NCBI GenBank assembly: GCA_944474755.1
Contig: OX104115.1
Location: forward strand, 54,130,648-54,194,647
Length of the DNA stretch: 64,000 nucleotides
Reading direction: 5' to 3'
DNA from: Limnoperna fortunei
Lineage: Eukaryota; Mollusca; Bivalvia; Mytilida; Modiolidae
In this document: positions 33,280 to 46,855 of the stretch, one piece after another
Layout: every line of letters begins with the position of its first letter
Numbering within the stretch: the first letter of the stretch is position 1
Notes under the pieces: model-generated
Database searches by the model: none
What the model was told of the DNA's origin: nothing
What the model saw: only the letters and a program-made list of their open reading frames with translations
Program-made: the position numbers and the translations under genes

Positions 33280-35543
33280 ATGACTTGTCACATCCTAGTA
33301 TCGAACTCAGGATGTCAGTATTGCCAGCTCAGCGCTCTATCCACTGCGCCACGGAAGCTTGTTGATGACATATCAAATTTTGACGTATATATACCTTCTA
33401 TGTGTTTTCTACATTTAAAATACAAAGACATTTTATATTGTTTTCGTGTATTTACAAATGAAATAAATAAGAAAGACAGAAAATTCTTTGATTTTTATTT
33501 ATGAAATACATATAGAACGCTTTGATCTGAGTGGGCAGCGTCTGATGTCACGTGACCAGGCTATTATATTATCGTGGACTTAGTTTTAATCAAGTCACTT
33601 GGGGGGCTGACATTGGACAGTTAACATGGATATATTACACATGATCGCGATATACATATAAGTATCATCAAAATTACGTTTCGCGACGTCAACAGTGATG
33701 CTATTTTGACAGTTTAATTCAAAGGAATGTTACTTTCAATTCATTGTAATAGGGAAACCGTTTCTTTGTTCGGTAAAATACAGCAGTCGTGCATACCGGA
33801 CGACACTCGATGTCATTTCAAAATAAATGCTCAAGTAGAAAAAATGTTTGTTTCAGCTAGAACAACTCATGAAGACATAATTCAGATGTATATTTTAAGG
33901 ATTTATCAATGCACAAACATTCAACCGCTGAAATCTAGGGGGTACCGATTGGGTCTCGACATTTGATTTTTTCTGCCGATTTTCGATTTTGTTGACATTT
34001 ATGCACATCCGAGATACTTGGTTGGGGTAAAATCGACATTCTAAATCGATTGGCGCCATTTTCGAAAGGCTAGGATTTATGGTTTTTCTGAAAATCGCGA
34101 TTTTTGCATAAAAAACCTATCTTTAACTTTCATGACCTGGAAATTTTTTTATCGTTCGTCAGAATGATTTCTACTGTAGCGACAATTCAAGGACATCGAT
34201 CCCCGAACTATTTGGCGTCCATTTTGTTTCACCATTCTCTGTGGTCCAGGATGAAATCTGCACACTACATTCTGATGGGGTACCTTAGAAACACCCCCCC
34301 CCCCCTTTATTTTTGCAGGCTGGCGGAATACCCTAAAATTCCCCATGTTTTTGCCCATGCCTGGCACCAAATTGTATTGCGACATGTAGCAAGCTAAAAA
34401 AACAAAGCGAATCCAAAGGTACAAAAATTCACATGTCGCTGTACTGAAACCCAGGTGACCTTGACCTTTGACCTTGTGACCTTGGGCAAGGTCAAGGTGA
34501 AAGTTGACATTTTACCTATTACAAGTTATTGCCTATCTTTTACCGTTTCAAGGGAATAGCGATGGCGAGACAATGTCAAAATTTCAAACGTGACCTTGAC
34601 CTTTGACCTTGTGTCCATTTTCAAGGTCAAGGTCAATGATGACAAATGATATAAGGTTTCATGTATATATCTGTTATAGTTACTGAGATATAGTGATCTA
34701 ATGTAACTCACAATGCATATTATTGGTCTAAGGGGAGACAACTCTTATAAAATGTCAAATAAAAAAAGTGACGATTCAAGATCTTAATATGATACACATT
34801 TTGGTAAAGGTTTCAGTTCTCTATCTATTATAGTAAAGGAGGAGATCTGCACACAACAAAGGGTCAAAAATTAGAACATGACCTTGACCTTTGACCTTGT
34901 GACCTTTTTCAAGGTCAAGGTCAATGATGACCAACTGTGAAATATCTAGTCTTTATCACCTCTGGTTCATGAGTTACTCTGGTCAAAAATGTACTTGCCA
35001 TAAATAAGGGGAAATAACTCCTATAAGAAGGTGAAAATTTCTTTAATGCGATATGTAATAAAGTGTCGCAATCCTTCGCTGAACATTTTGGAACAACTTT
35101 TATTGCAATATCTTTTACAGTTTCAAAGTTAATCTGCACACAAGCTTTTTTATGACAGGGGAAATAACTCCGTAAAGAAAAAGTGTTCAGTGTGACAGGG
35201 TCAACTGCGAAAGCGTAATGTCTCATACATTCATAGTACAAAATGTCTTTACGACATGTCGCGAAACAAAATTTATAATAAGGAAAAAAAGTTGGCGGAA
35301 AAAAAATAAGAATAATAATAATAATAATAAGAAACAGACTAATAACAGTAAGTCTTTCCACTGGAAAGTGGAAAGCCTTAATAATTAAAGTTCCTTTCTT
35401 CCTTCGGAAGAAAAAATAAAGTTTTTTTTCACATCAAGCGACATTTTTTACACCGCAGCGTAAAAAAAAAATGTTTTTTTTTCTATATAAAAGTACATAA
35501 CTGCACAAAATATACGTGAAACGTAGCAGAAAACCATGCAAAA
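33280..35543. repeat. array unit 2 (2264 bp)
   Basis: C12 tract at 34294-34305 accounts for the extra 2 bp. First unit with the C allele (TTGCCATAAA, 34999). A private base near 35058 (GATATGTAATAAAG instead of GATATGTTATAAAG) removes a stop and lengthens a minus-strand open frame. Confidence 0.95.
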
Positions 35544-37806
35544 ATGACTTGTCACATCCTAGTATCGAACTCAGGATGTCAGTATTGCCAGCTCAGCGCT
35601 CTATCCACTGCGCCACGGAAGCTTGTTGATGACATATCAAATTTTGACGTATATATACCTTCTATGTGTTTTCTACATTTAAAATACAAAGACATTTTAT
35701 ATTGTTTTCGTGTATTTACAAATGAAATAAATAAGAAAGACAGAAAATTCTTTGATTTTTATTTATGAAATACATATAGAACGCTTTGATCTGAGTGGGC
35801 AGCGTCTGATGTCACGTGACCAGGCTATTATATTATCGTGGACTTAGTTTTAATCAAGTCACTTGGGGGGCTGACATTGGACAGTTAACATGGATATATT
35901 ACACATGATCGCGATATACATATAAGTATCATCAAAATTACGTTTCGCGACGTCAACAGTGATGCTATTTTGACAGTTTAATTCAAAGGAATGTTACTTT
36001 CAATTCATTGTAATAGGGAAACCGTTTCTTTGTTCGGTAAAATACAGCAGTCGTGCATACCGGACGACACTCGATGTCATTTCAAAATAAATGCTCAAGT
36101 AGAAAAAATGTTTGTTTCAGCTAGAACAACTCATGAAGACATAATTCAGATGTATATTTTAAGGATTTATCAATGCACAAACATTCAACCGCTGAAATCT
36201 AGGGGGTACCGATTGGGTCTCGACATTTGATTTTTTCTGCCGATTTTCGATTTTGTTGACATTTATGCACATCCGAGATACTTGGTTGGGGTAAAATCGA
36301 CATTCTAAATCGATTGGCGCCATTTTCGAAAGGCTAGGATTTATGGTTTTTCTGAAAATCGCGATTTTTGCATAAAAAAACCTATCTTTAACTTTCATGA
36401 CCTGGAAATTTTTTTATCGTTCGTCAGAATGATTTCTACTGTAGCGACAATTCAAGGACATCGATCCCCGAACTATTTGGCGTCCATTTTGTTTCACCAT
36501 TCTCTGTGGTCCAGGATGAAATCTGCACACTACATTCTGATGGGGTACCTTAGAAACACCCCCCCCCCTTTATTTTTGCAGGCTGGCGGAATACCCTAAA
36601 ATTCCCCATGTTTTTGCCCATGCCTGGCACCAAATTGTATTGCGACATGTAGCAAGCTAAAAAAACAAAGCGAATCCAAAGGTACAAAAATTCACATGTC
36701 GCTGTACTGAAACCCAGGTGACCTTGACCTTTGACCTTGTGACCTTGGGCAAGGTCAAGGTGAAAGTTGACATTTTACCTATTACAAGTTATTGCCTATC
36801 TTTTACCGTTTCAAGGGAATAGCGATGGCGAGACAATGTCAAAATTTCAAACGTGACCTTGACCTTTGACCTTGTGTCCATTTTCAAGGTCAAGGTCAAT
36901 GATGACAAATGATATAAGGTTTCATGTATATATCTGTTATAGTTACTGAGATATAGTGATCTAATGTAACTCACAATGCATATTATTGGTCTAAGGGGAG
37001 ACAACTCTTATAAAATGTCAAATAAAAAAAGTGACGATTCAAGATCTTAATATGATACACATTTTGGTAAAGGTTTCAGTTCTCTATCTATTATAGTAAA
37101 GGAGGAGATCTGCACACAACAAAGGGTCAAAAATTAGAACATGACCTTGACCTTTGACCTTGTGACCTTTTTCAAGGTCAAGGTCAATGATGACCAACTG
37201 TGAAATATCTAGTCTTTATCACCTCTGGTTCATGAGTTACTCTGGTCAAAAATGTACTTGCCATAAATAAGGGGAAATAACTCCTATAAGAAGGTGAAAA
37301 TTTCTTTAATGCGATATGTTATAAAGTGTCGCAATCCTTCGCTGAACATTTTGGAACAACTTTTATTGCAATATCTTTTACAGTTTCAAAGTTAATCTGC
37401 ACACAAGCTTTTTTATGACAGGGGAAATAACTCCGTAAAGAAAAAGTGTTCAGTGTGACAGGGTCAACTGCGAAAGCGTAATGTCTCATACATTCATAGT
37501 ACAAAATGTCTTTACGACATGTCGCGAAACAAAATTTATAATAAGGAAAAAAAGTTGGCGGAAAAAAAATAAGAATAATAATAATAATAATAAGAAACAG
37601 ACTAATAACAGTAAGTCTTTCCACTGGAAAGTGGAAAGCCTTAATAATTAAAGTTCCTTTCTTCCTTCGGAAGAAAAAATAAAGTTTTTTTTCACATCAA
37701 GCGACATTTTTTACACCGCAGCGTAAAAAAAAAATGTTTTTTTTTCTATATAAAAGTACATAACTGCACAAAATATACGTGAAACGTAGCAGAAAACCAT
37801 GCAAAA
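35544..37806. repeat. array unit 3 (2263 bp)
   Basis: C10 tract. One extra A in the CATAAAAAAACC run near 36371-36382 gives the extra base. C allele. Confidence 0.95.
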
Positions 37807-40068
37807 ATGACTTGTCACATCCTAGTATCGAACTCAGGATGTCAGTATTGCCAGCTCAGCGCTCTATCCACTGCGCCACGGAAGCTTGTTGATGACATAT
37901 CAAATTTTGACGTATATATACCTTCTATGTGTTTTCTACATTTAAAATACAAAGACATTTTATATTGTTTTCGTGTATTTACAAATGAAATAAATAAGAA
38001 AGACAGAAAATTCTTTGATTTTTATTTATGAAATACATATAGAACGCTTTGATCTGAGTGGGCAGCGTCTGATGTCACGTGACCAGGCTATTATATTATC
38101 GTGGACTTAGTTTTAATCAAGTCACTTGGGGGGCTGACATTGGACAGTTAACATGGATATATTACACATGATCGCGATATACATATAAGTATCATCAAAA
38201 TTACGTTTCGCGACGTCAACAGTGATGCTATTTTGACAGTTTAATTCAAAGGAATGTTACTTTCAATTCATTGTAATAGGGAAACCGTTTCTTTGTTCGG
38301 TAAAATACAGCAGTCGTGCATACCGGACGACACTCGATGTCATTTCAAAATAAATGCTCAAGTAGAAAAAATGTTTGTTTCAGCTAGAACAACTCATGAA
38401 GACATAATTCAGATGTATATTTTAAGGATTTATCAATGCACAAACATTCAACCGCTGAAATCTAGGGGGTACCGATTGGGTCTCGACATTTGATTTTTTC
38501 TGCCGATTTTCGATTTTGTTGACATTTATGCACATCCGAGATACTTGGTTGGGGTAAAATCGACATTCTAAATCGATTGGCGCCATTTTCGAAAGGCTAG
38601 GATTTATGGTTTTTCTGAAAATCGCGATTTTTGCATAAAAAACCTATCTTTAACTTTCATGACCTGGAAATTTTTTTATCGTTCGTCAGAATGATTTCTA
38701 CTGTAGCGACAATTCAAGGACATCGATCCCCGAACTATTTGGCGTCCATTTTGTTTCACCATTCTCTGTGGTCCAGGATGAAATCTGCACACTACATTCT
38801 GATGGGGTACCTTAGAAACACCCCCCCCCCTTTATTTTTGCAGGCTGGCGGAATACCCTAAAATTCCCCATGTTTTTGCCCATGCCTGGCACCAAATTGT
38901 ATTGCGACATGTAGCAAGCTAAAAAAACAAAGCGAATCCAAAGGTACAAAAATTCACATGTCGCTGTACTGAAACCCAGGTGACCTTGACCTTTGACCTT
39001 GTGACCTTGGGCAAGGTCAAGGTGAAAGTTGACATTTTACCTATTACAAGTTATTGCCTATCTTTTACCGTTTCAAGGGAATAGCGATGGCGAGACAATG
39101 TCAAAATTTCAAACGTGACCTTGACCTTTGACCTTGTGTCCATTTTCAAGGTCAAGGTCAATGATGACAAATGATATAAGGTTTCATGTATATATCTGTT
39201 ATAGTTACTGAGATATAGTGATCTAATGTAACTCACAATGCATATTATTGGTCTAAGGGGAGACAACTCTTATAAAATGTCAAATAAAAAAAGTGACGAT
39301 TCAAGATCTTAATATGATACACATTTTGGTAAAGGTTTCAGTTCTCTATCTATTATAGTAAAGGAGGAGATCTGCACACAACAAAGGGTCAAAAATTAGA
39401 ACATGACCTTGACCTTTGACCTTGTGACCTTTTTCAAGGTCAAGGTCAATGATGACCAACTGTGAAATATCTAGTCTTTATCACCTCTGGTTCATGAGTT
39501 ACTCTGGTCAAAAATGTACTTGCCATAAATAAGGGGAAATAACTCCTATAAGAAGGTGAAAATTTCTTTAATGCGATATGTTATAAAGTGTCGCAATCCT
39601 TCGCTGAACATTTTGGAACAACTTTTATTGCAATATCTTTTACAGTTTCAAAGTTAATCTGCACACAAGCTTTTTTATGACAGGGGAAATAACTCCGTAA
39701 AGAAAAAGTGTTCAGTGTGACAGGGTCAACTGCGAAAGCGTAATGTCTCATACATTCATAGTACAAAATGTCTTTACGACATGTCGCGAAACAAAATTTA
39801 TAATAAGGAAAAAAAGTTGGCGGAAAAAAAATAAGAATAATAATAATAATAATAAGAAACAGACTAATAACAGTAAGTCTTTCCACTGGAAAGTGGAAAG
39901 CCTTAATAATTAAAGTTCCTTTCTTCCTTCGGAAGAAAAAATAAAGTTTTTTTTCACATCAAGCGACATTTTTTACACCGCAGCGTAAAAAAAAAATGTT
40001 TTTTTTTCTATATAAAAGTACATAACTGCACAAAATATACGTGAAACGTAGCAGAAAACCATGCAAAA
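37807..40068. repeat. array unit 4 (2262 bp)
   Basis: C10 tract at 38821-38830. C allele. Hairpin 3 loop is ACCGCAGC. Confidence 0.95.
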
Positions 40069-42331
40069 ATGACTTGTCACATCCTAGTATCGAACTCAGG
40101 ATGTCAGTATTGCCAGCTCAGCGCTCTATCCACTGCGCCACGGAAGCTTGTTGATGACATATCAAATTTTGACGTATATATACCTTCTATGTGTTTTCTA
40201 CATTTAAAATACAAAGACATTTTATATTGTTTTCGTGTATTTACAAATGAAATAAATAAGAAAGACAGAAAATTCTTTGATTTTTATTTATGAAATACAT
40301 ATAGAACGCTTTGATCTGAGTGGGCAGCGTCTGATGTCACGTGACCAGGCTATTATATTATCGTGGACTTAGTTTTAATCAAGTCACTTGGGGGGCTGAC
40401 ATTGGACAGTTAACATGGATATATTACACATGATCGCGATATACATATAAGTATCATCAAAATTACGTTTCGCGACGTCAACAGTGATGCTATTTTGACA
40501 GTTTAATTCAAAGGAATGTTACTTTCAATTCATTGTAATAGGGAAACCGTTTCTTTGTTCGGTAAAATACAGCAGTCGTGCATACCGGACGACACTCGAT
40601 GTCATTTCAAAATAAATGCTCAAGTAGAAAAAATGTTTGTTTCAGCTAGAACAACTCATGAAGACATAATTCAGATGTATATTTTAAGGATTTATCAATG
40701 CACAAACATTCAACCGCTGAAATCTAGGGGGTACCGATTGGGTCTCGACATTTGATTTTTTCTGCCGATTTTCGATTTTGTTGACATTTATGCACATCCG
40801 AGATACTTGGTTGGGGTAAAATCGACATTCTAAATCGATTGGCGCCATTTTCGAAAGGCTAGGATTTATGGTTTTTCTGAAAATCGCGATTTTTGCATAA
40901 AAAACCTATCTTTAACTTTCATGACCTGGAAATTTTTTTATCGTTCGTCAGAATGATTTCTACTGTAGCGACAATTCAAGGACATCGATCCCCGAACTAT
41001 TTGGCGTCCATTTTGTTTCACCATTCTCTGTGGTCCAGGATGAAATCTGCACACTACATTCTGATGGGGTACCTTAGAAACACCCCCCCCCCCTTTATTT
41101 TTGCAGGCTGGCGGAATACCCTAAAATTCCCCATGTTTTTGCCCATGCCTGGCACCAAATTGTATTGCGACATGTAGCAAGCTAAAAAAACAAAGCGAAT
41201 CCAAAGGTACAAAAATTCACATGTCGCTGTACTGAAACCCAGGTGACCTTGACCTTTGACCTTGTGACCTTGGGCAAGGTCAAGGTGAAAGTTGACATTT
41301 TACCTATTACAAGTTATTGCCTATCTTTTACCGTTTCAAGGGAATAGCGATGGCGAGACAATGTCAAAATTTCAAACGTGACCTTGACCTTTGACCTTGT
41401 GTCCATTTTCAAGGTCAAGGTCAATGATGACAAATGATATAAGGTTTCATGTATATATCTGTTATAGTTACTGAGATATAGTGATCTAATGTAACTCACA
41501 ATGCATATTATTGGTCTAAGGGGAGACAACTCTTATAAAATGTCAAATAAAAAAAGTGACGATTCAAGATCTTAATATGATACACATTTTGGTAAAGGTT
41601 TCAGTTCTCTATCTATTATAGTAAAGGAGGAGATCTGCACACAACAAAGGGTCAAAAATTAGAACATGACCTTGACCTTTGACCTTGTGACCTTTTTCAA
41701 GGTCAAGGTCAATGATGACCAACTGTGAAATATCTAGTCTTTATCACCTCTGGTTCATGAGTTACTCTGGTCAAAAATGTACTTGCCATAAATAAGGGGA
41801 AATAACTCCTATAAGAAGGTGAAAATTTCTTTAATGCGATATGTTATAAAGTGTCGCAATCCTTCGCTGAACATTTTGGAACAACTTTTATTGCAATATC
41901 TTTTACAGTTTCAAAGTTAATCTGCACACAAGCTTTTTTATGACAGGGGAAATAACTCCGTAAAGAAAAAGTGTTCAGTGTGACAGGGTCAACTGCGAAA
42001 GCGTAATGTCTCATACATTCATAGTACAAAATGTCTTTACGACATGTCGCGAAACAAAATTTATAATAAGGAAAAAAAGTTGGCGGAAAAAAAATAAGAA
42101 TAATAATAATAATAATAAGAAACAGACTAATAACAGTAAGTCTTTCCACTGGAAAGTGGAAAGCCTTAATAATTAAAGTTCCTTTCTTCCTTCGGAAGAA
42201 AAAATAAAGTTTTTTTTCACATCAAGCGACATTTTTTACGCTGCGGTGTAAAAAAAAAATGTTTTTTTTTCTATATAAAAGTACATAACTGCACAAAATA
42301 TACGTGAAACGTAGCAGAAAACCATGCAAAA
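40069..42331. repeat. array unit 5 (2263 bp), with inverted hairpin loop
   Basis: C11 tract. At 42240-42247 the loop of hairpin 3 reads GCTGCGGT, the exact reverse complement of ACCGCAGC, while both stem arms are unchanged. Confidence 0.95.
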
Positions 42332-44593
42332 ATGACTTGTCACATCCTAGTATCGAACTCAGGATGTCAGTATTGCCAGCTCAGCGCTCTATCCACTGCG
42401 CCACGGAAGCTTGTTGATGACATATCAAATTTTGACGTATATATACCTTCTATGTGTTTTCTACATTTAAAATACAAAGACATTTTATATTGTTTTCGTG
42501 TATTTACAAATGAAATAAATAAGAAAGACAGAAAATTCTTTGATTTTTATTTATGAAATACATATAGAACGCTTTGATCTGAGTGGGCAGCGTCTGATGT
42601 CACGTGACCAGGCTATTATATTATCGTGGACTTAGTTTTAATCAAGTCACTTGGGGGGCTGACATTGGACAGTTAACATGGATATATTACACATGATCGC
42701 GATATACATATAAGTATCATCAAAATTACGTTTCGCGACGTCAACAGTGATGCTATTTTGACAGTTTAATTCAAAGGAATGTTACTTTCAATTCATTGTA
42801 ATAGGGAAACCGTTTCTTTGTTCGGTAAAATACAGCAGTCGTGCATACCGGACGACACTCGATGTCATTTCAAAATAAATGCTCAAGTAGAAAAAATGTT
42901 TGTTTCAGCTAGAACAACTCATGAAGACATAATTCAGATGTATATTTTAAGGATTTATCAATGCACAAACATTCAACCGCTGAAATCTAGGGGGTACCGA
43001 TTGGGTCTCGACATTTGATTTTTTCTGCCGATTTTCGATTTTGTTGACATTTATGCACATCCGAGATACTTGGTTGGGGTAAAATCGACATTCTAAATCG
43101 ATTGGCGCCATTTTCGAAAGGCTAGGATTTATGGTTTTTCTGAAAATCGCGATTTTTGCATAAAAAACCTATCTTTAACTTTCATGACCTGGAAATTTTT
43201 TTATCGTTCGTCAGAATGATTTCTACTGTAGCGACAATTCAAGGACATCGATCCCCGAACTATTTGGCGTCCATTTTGTTTCACCATTCTCTGTGGTCCA
43301 GGATGAAATCTGCACACTACATTCTGATGGGGTACCTTAGAAACACCCCCCCCCCTTTATTTTTGCAGGCTGGCGGAATACCCTAAAATTCCCCATGTTT
43401 TTGCCCATGCCTGGCACCAAATTGTATTGCGACATGTAGCAAGCTAAAAAAACAAAGCGAATCCAAAGGTACAAAAATTCACATGTCGCTGTACTGAAAC
43501 CCAGGTGACCTTGACCTTTGACCTTGTGACCTTGGGCAAGGTCAAGGTGAAAGTTGACATTTTACCTATTACAAGTTATTGCCTATCTTTTACCGTTTCA
43601 AGGGAATAGCGATGGCGAGACAATGTCAAAATTTCAAACGTGACCTTGACCTTTGACCTTGTGTCCATTTTCAAGGTCAAGGTCAATGATGACAAATGAT
43701 ATAAGGTTTCATGTATATATCTGTTATAGTTACTGAGATATAGTGATCTAATGTAACTCACAATGCATATTATTGGTCTAAGGGGAGACAACTCTTATAA
43801 AATGTCAAATAAAAAAAGTGACGATTCAAGATCTTAATATGATACACATTTTGGTAAAGGTTTCAGTTCTCTATCTATTATAGTAAAGGAGGAGATCTGC
43901 ACACAACAAAGGGTCAAAAATTAGAACATGACCTTGACCTTTGACCTTGTGACCTTTTTCAAGGTCAAGGTCAATGATGACCAACTGTGAAATATCTAGT
44001 CTTTATCACCTCTGGTTCATGAGTTACTCTGGTCAAAAATGTACTTGCCATAAATAAGGGGAAATAACTCCTATAAGAAGGTGAAAATTTCTTTAATGCG
44101 ATATGTTATAAAGTGTCGCAATCCTTCGCTGAACATTTTGGAACAACTTTTATTGCAATATCTTTTACAGTTTCAAAGTTAATCTGCACACAAGCTTTTT
44201 TATGACAGGGGAAATAACTCCGTAAAGAAAAAGTGTTCAGTGTGACAGGGTCAACTGCGAAAGCGTAATGTCTCATACATTCATAGTACAAAATGTCTTT
44301 ACGACATGTCGCGAAACAAAATTTATAATAAGGAAAAAAAGTTGGCGGAAAAAAAATAAGAATAATAATAATAATAATAAGAAACAGACTAATAACAGTA
44401 AGTCTTTCCACTGGAAAGTGGAAAGCCTTAATAATTAAAGTTCCTTTCTTCCTTCGGAAGAAAAAATAAAGTTTTTTTTCACATCAAGCGACATTTTTTA
44501 CACCGCGGCGTAAAAAAAAAATGTTTTTTTTTCTATATAAAAGTACATAACTGCACAAAATATACGTGAAACGTAGCAGAAAACCATGCAAAA
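42332..44593. repeat. array unit 6 (2262 bp)
   Basis: C10 tract. Hairpin 3 loop is ACCGCGGC (A to G at 44507), which creates the palindrome CCGCGG. Confidence 0.95.
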
Positions 44594-46855
44594 ATGACTT
44601 GTCACATCCTAGTATCGAACTCAGGATGTCAGTATTGCCAGCTCAGCGCTCTATCCACTGCGCCACGGAAGCTTGTTGATGACATATCAAATTTTGACGT
44701 ATATATACCTTCTATGTGTTTTCTACATTTAAAATACAAAGACATTTTATATTGTTTTCGTGTATTTACAAATGAAATAAATAAGAAAGACAGAAAATTC
44801 TTTGATTTTTATTTATGAAATACATATAGAACGCTTTGATCTGAGTGGGCAGCGTCTGATGTCACGTGACCAGGCTATTATATTATCGTGGACTTAGTTT
44901 TAATCAAGTCACTTGGGGGGCTGACATTGGACAGTTAACATGGATATATTACACATGATCGCGATATACATATAAGTATCATCAAAATTACGTTTCGCGA
45001 CGTCAACAGTGATGCTATTTTGACAGTTTAATTCAAAGGAATGTTACTTTCAATTCATTGTAATAGGGAAACCGTTTCTTTGTTCGGTAAAATACAGCAG
45101 TCGTGCATACCGGACGACACTCGATGTCATTTCAAAATAAATGCTCAAGTAGAAAAAATGTTTGTTTCAGCTAGAACAACTCATGAAGACATAATTCAGA
45201 TGTATATTTTAAGGATTTATCAATGCACAAACATTCAACCGCTGAAATCTAGGGGGTACCGATTGGGTCTCGACATTTGATTTTTTCTGCCGATTTTCGA
45301 TTTTGTTGACATTTATGCACATCCGAGATACTTGGTTGGGGTAAAATCGACATTCTAAATCGATTGGCGCCATTTTCGAAAGGCTAGGATTTATGGTTTT
45401 TCTGAAAATCGCGATTTTTGCATAAAAAACCTATCTTTAACTTTCATGACCTGGAAATTTTTTTATCGTTCGTCAGAATGATTTCTACTGTAGCGACAAT
45501 TCAAGGACATCGATCCCCGAACTATTTGGCGTCCATTTTGTTTCACCATTCTCTGTGGTCCAGGATGAAATCTGCACACTACATTCTGATGGGGTACCTT
45601 AGAAACACCCCCCCCCCTTTATTTTTGCAGGCTGGCGGAATACCCTAAAATTCCCCATGTTTTTGCCCATGCCTGGCACCAAATTGTATTGCGACATGTA
45701 GCAAGCTAAAAAAACAAAGCGAATCCAAAGGTACAAAAATTCACATGTCGCTGTACTGAAACCCAGGTGACCTTGACCTTTGACCTTGTGACCTTGGGCA
45801 AGGTCAAGGTGAAAGTTGACATTTTACCTATTACAAGTTATTGCCTATCTTTTACCGTTTCAAGGGAATAGCGATGGCGAGACAATGTCAAAATTTCAAA
45901 CGTGACCTTGACCTTTGACCTTGTGTCCATTTTCAAGGTCAAGGTCAATGATGACAAATGATATAAGGTTTCATGTATATATCTGTTATAGTTACTGAGA
46001 TATAGTGATCTAATGTAACTCACAATGCATATTATTGGTCTAAGGGGAGACAACTCTTATAAAATGTCAAATAAAAAAAGTGACGATTCAAGATCTTAAT
46101 ATGATACACATTTTGGTAAAGGTTTCAGTTCTCTATCTATTATAGTAAAGGAGGAGATCTGCACACAACAAAGGGTCAAAAATTAGAACATGACCTTGAC
46201 CTTTGACCTTGTGACCTTTTTCAAGGTCAAGGTCAATGATGACCAACTGTGAAATATCTAGTCTTTATCACCTCTGGTTCATGAGTTACTCTGGTCAAAA
46301 ATGTACTTGCCATAAATAAGGGGAAATAACTCCTATAAGAAGGTGAAAATTTCTTTAATGCGATATGTTATAAAGTGTCGCAATCCTTCGCTGAACATTT
46401 TGGAACAACTTTTATTGCAATATCTTTTACAGTTTCAAAGTTAATCTGCACACAAGCTTTTTTATGACAGGGGAAATAACTCCGTAAAGAAAAAGTGTTC
46501 AGTGTGACAGGGTCAACTGCGAAAGCGTAATGTCTCATACATTCATAGTACAAAATGTCTTTACGACATGTCGCGAAACAAAATTTATAATAAGGAAAAA
46601 AAGTTGGCGGAAAAAAAATAAGAATAATAATAATAATAATAAGAAACAGACTAATAACAGTAAGTCTTTCCACTGGAAAGTGGAAAGCCTTAATAATTAA
46701 AGTTCCTTTCTTCCTTCGGAAGAAAAAATAAAGTTTTTTTTCACATCAAGCGACATTTTTTACACCGCGGCGTAAAAAAAAAATGTTTTTTTTTCTATAT
46801 AAAAGTACATAACTGCACAAAATATACGTGAAACGTAGCAGAAAACCATGCAAAA
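44594..46855. repeat. array unit 7 (2262 bp)
   Basis: C10 tract. The same A to G loop variant as unit 6, at 46769. Confidence 0.95.
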
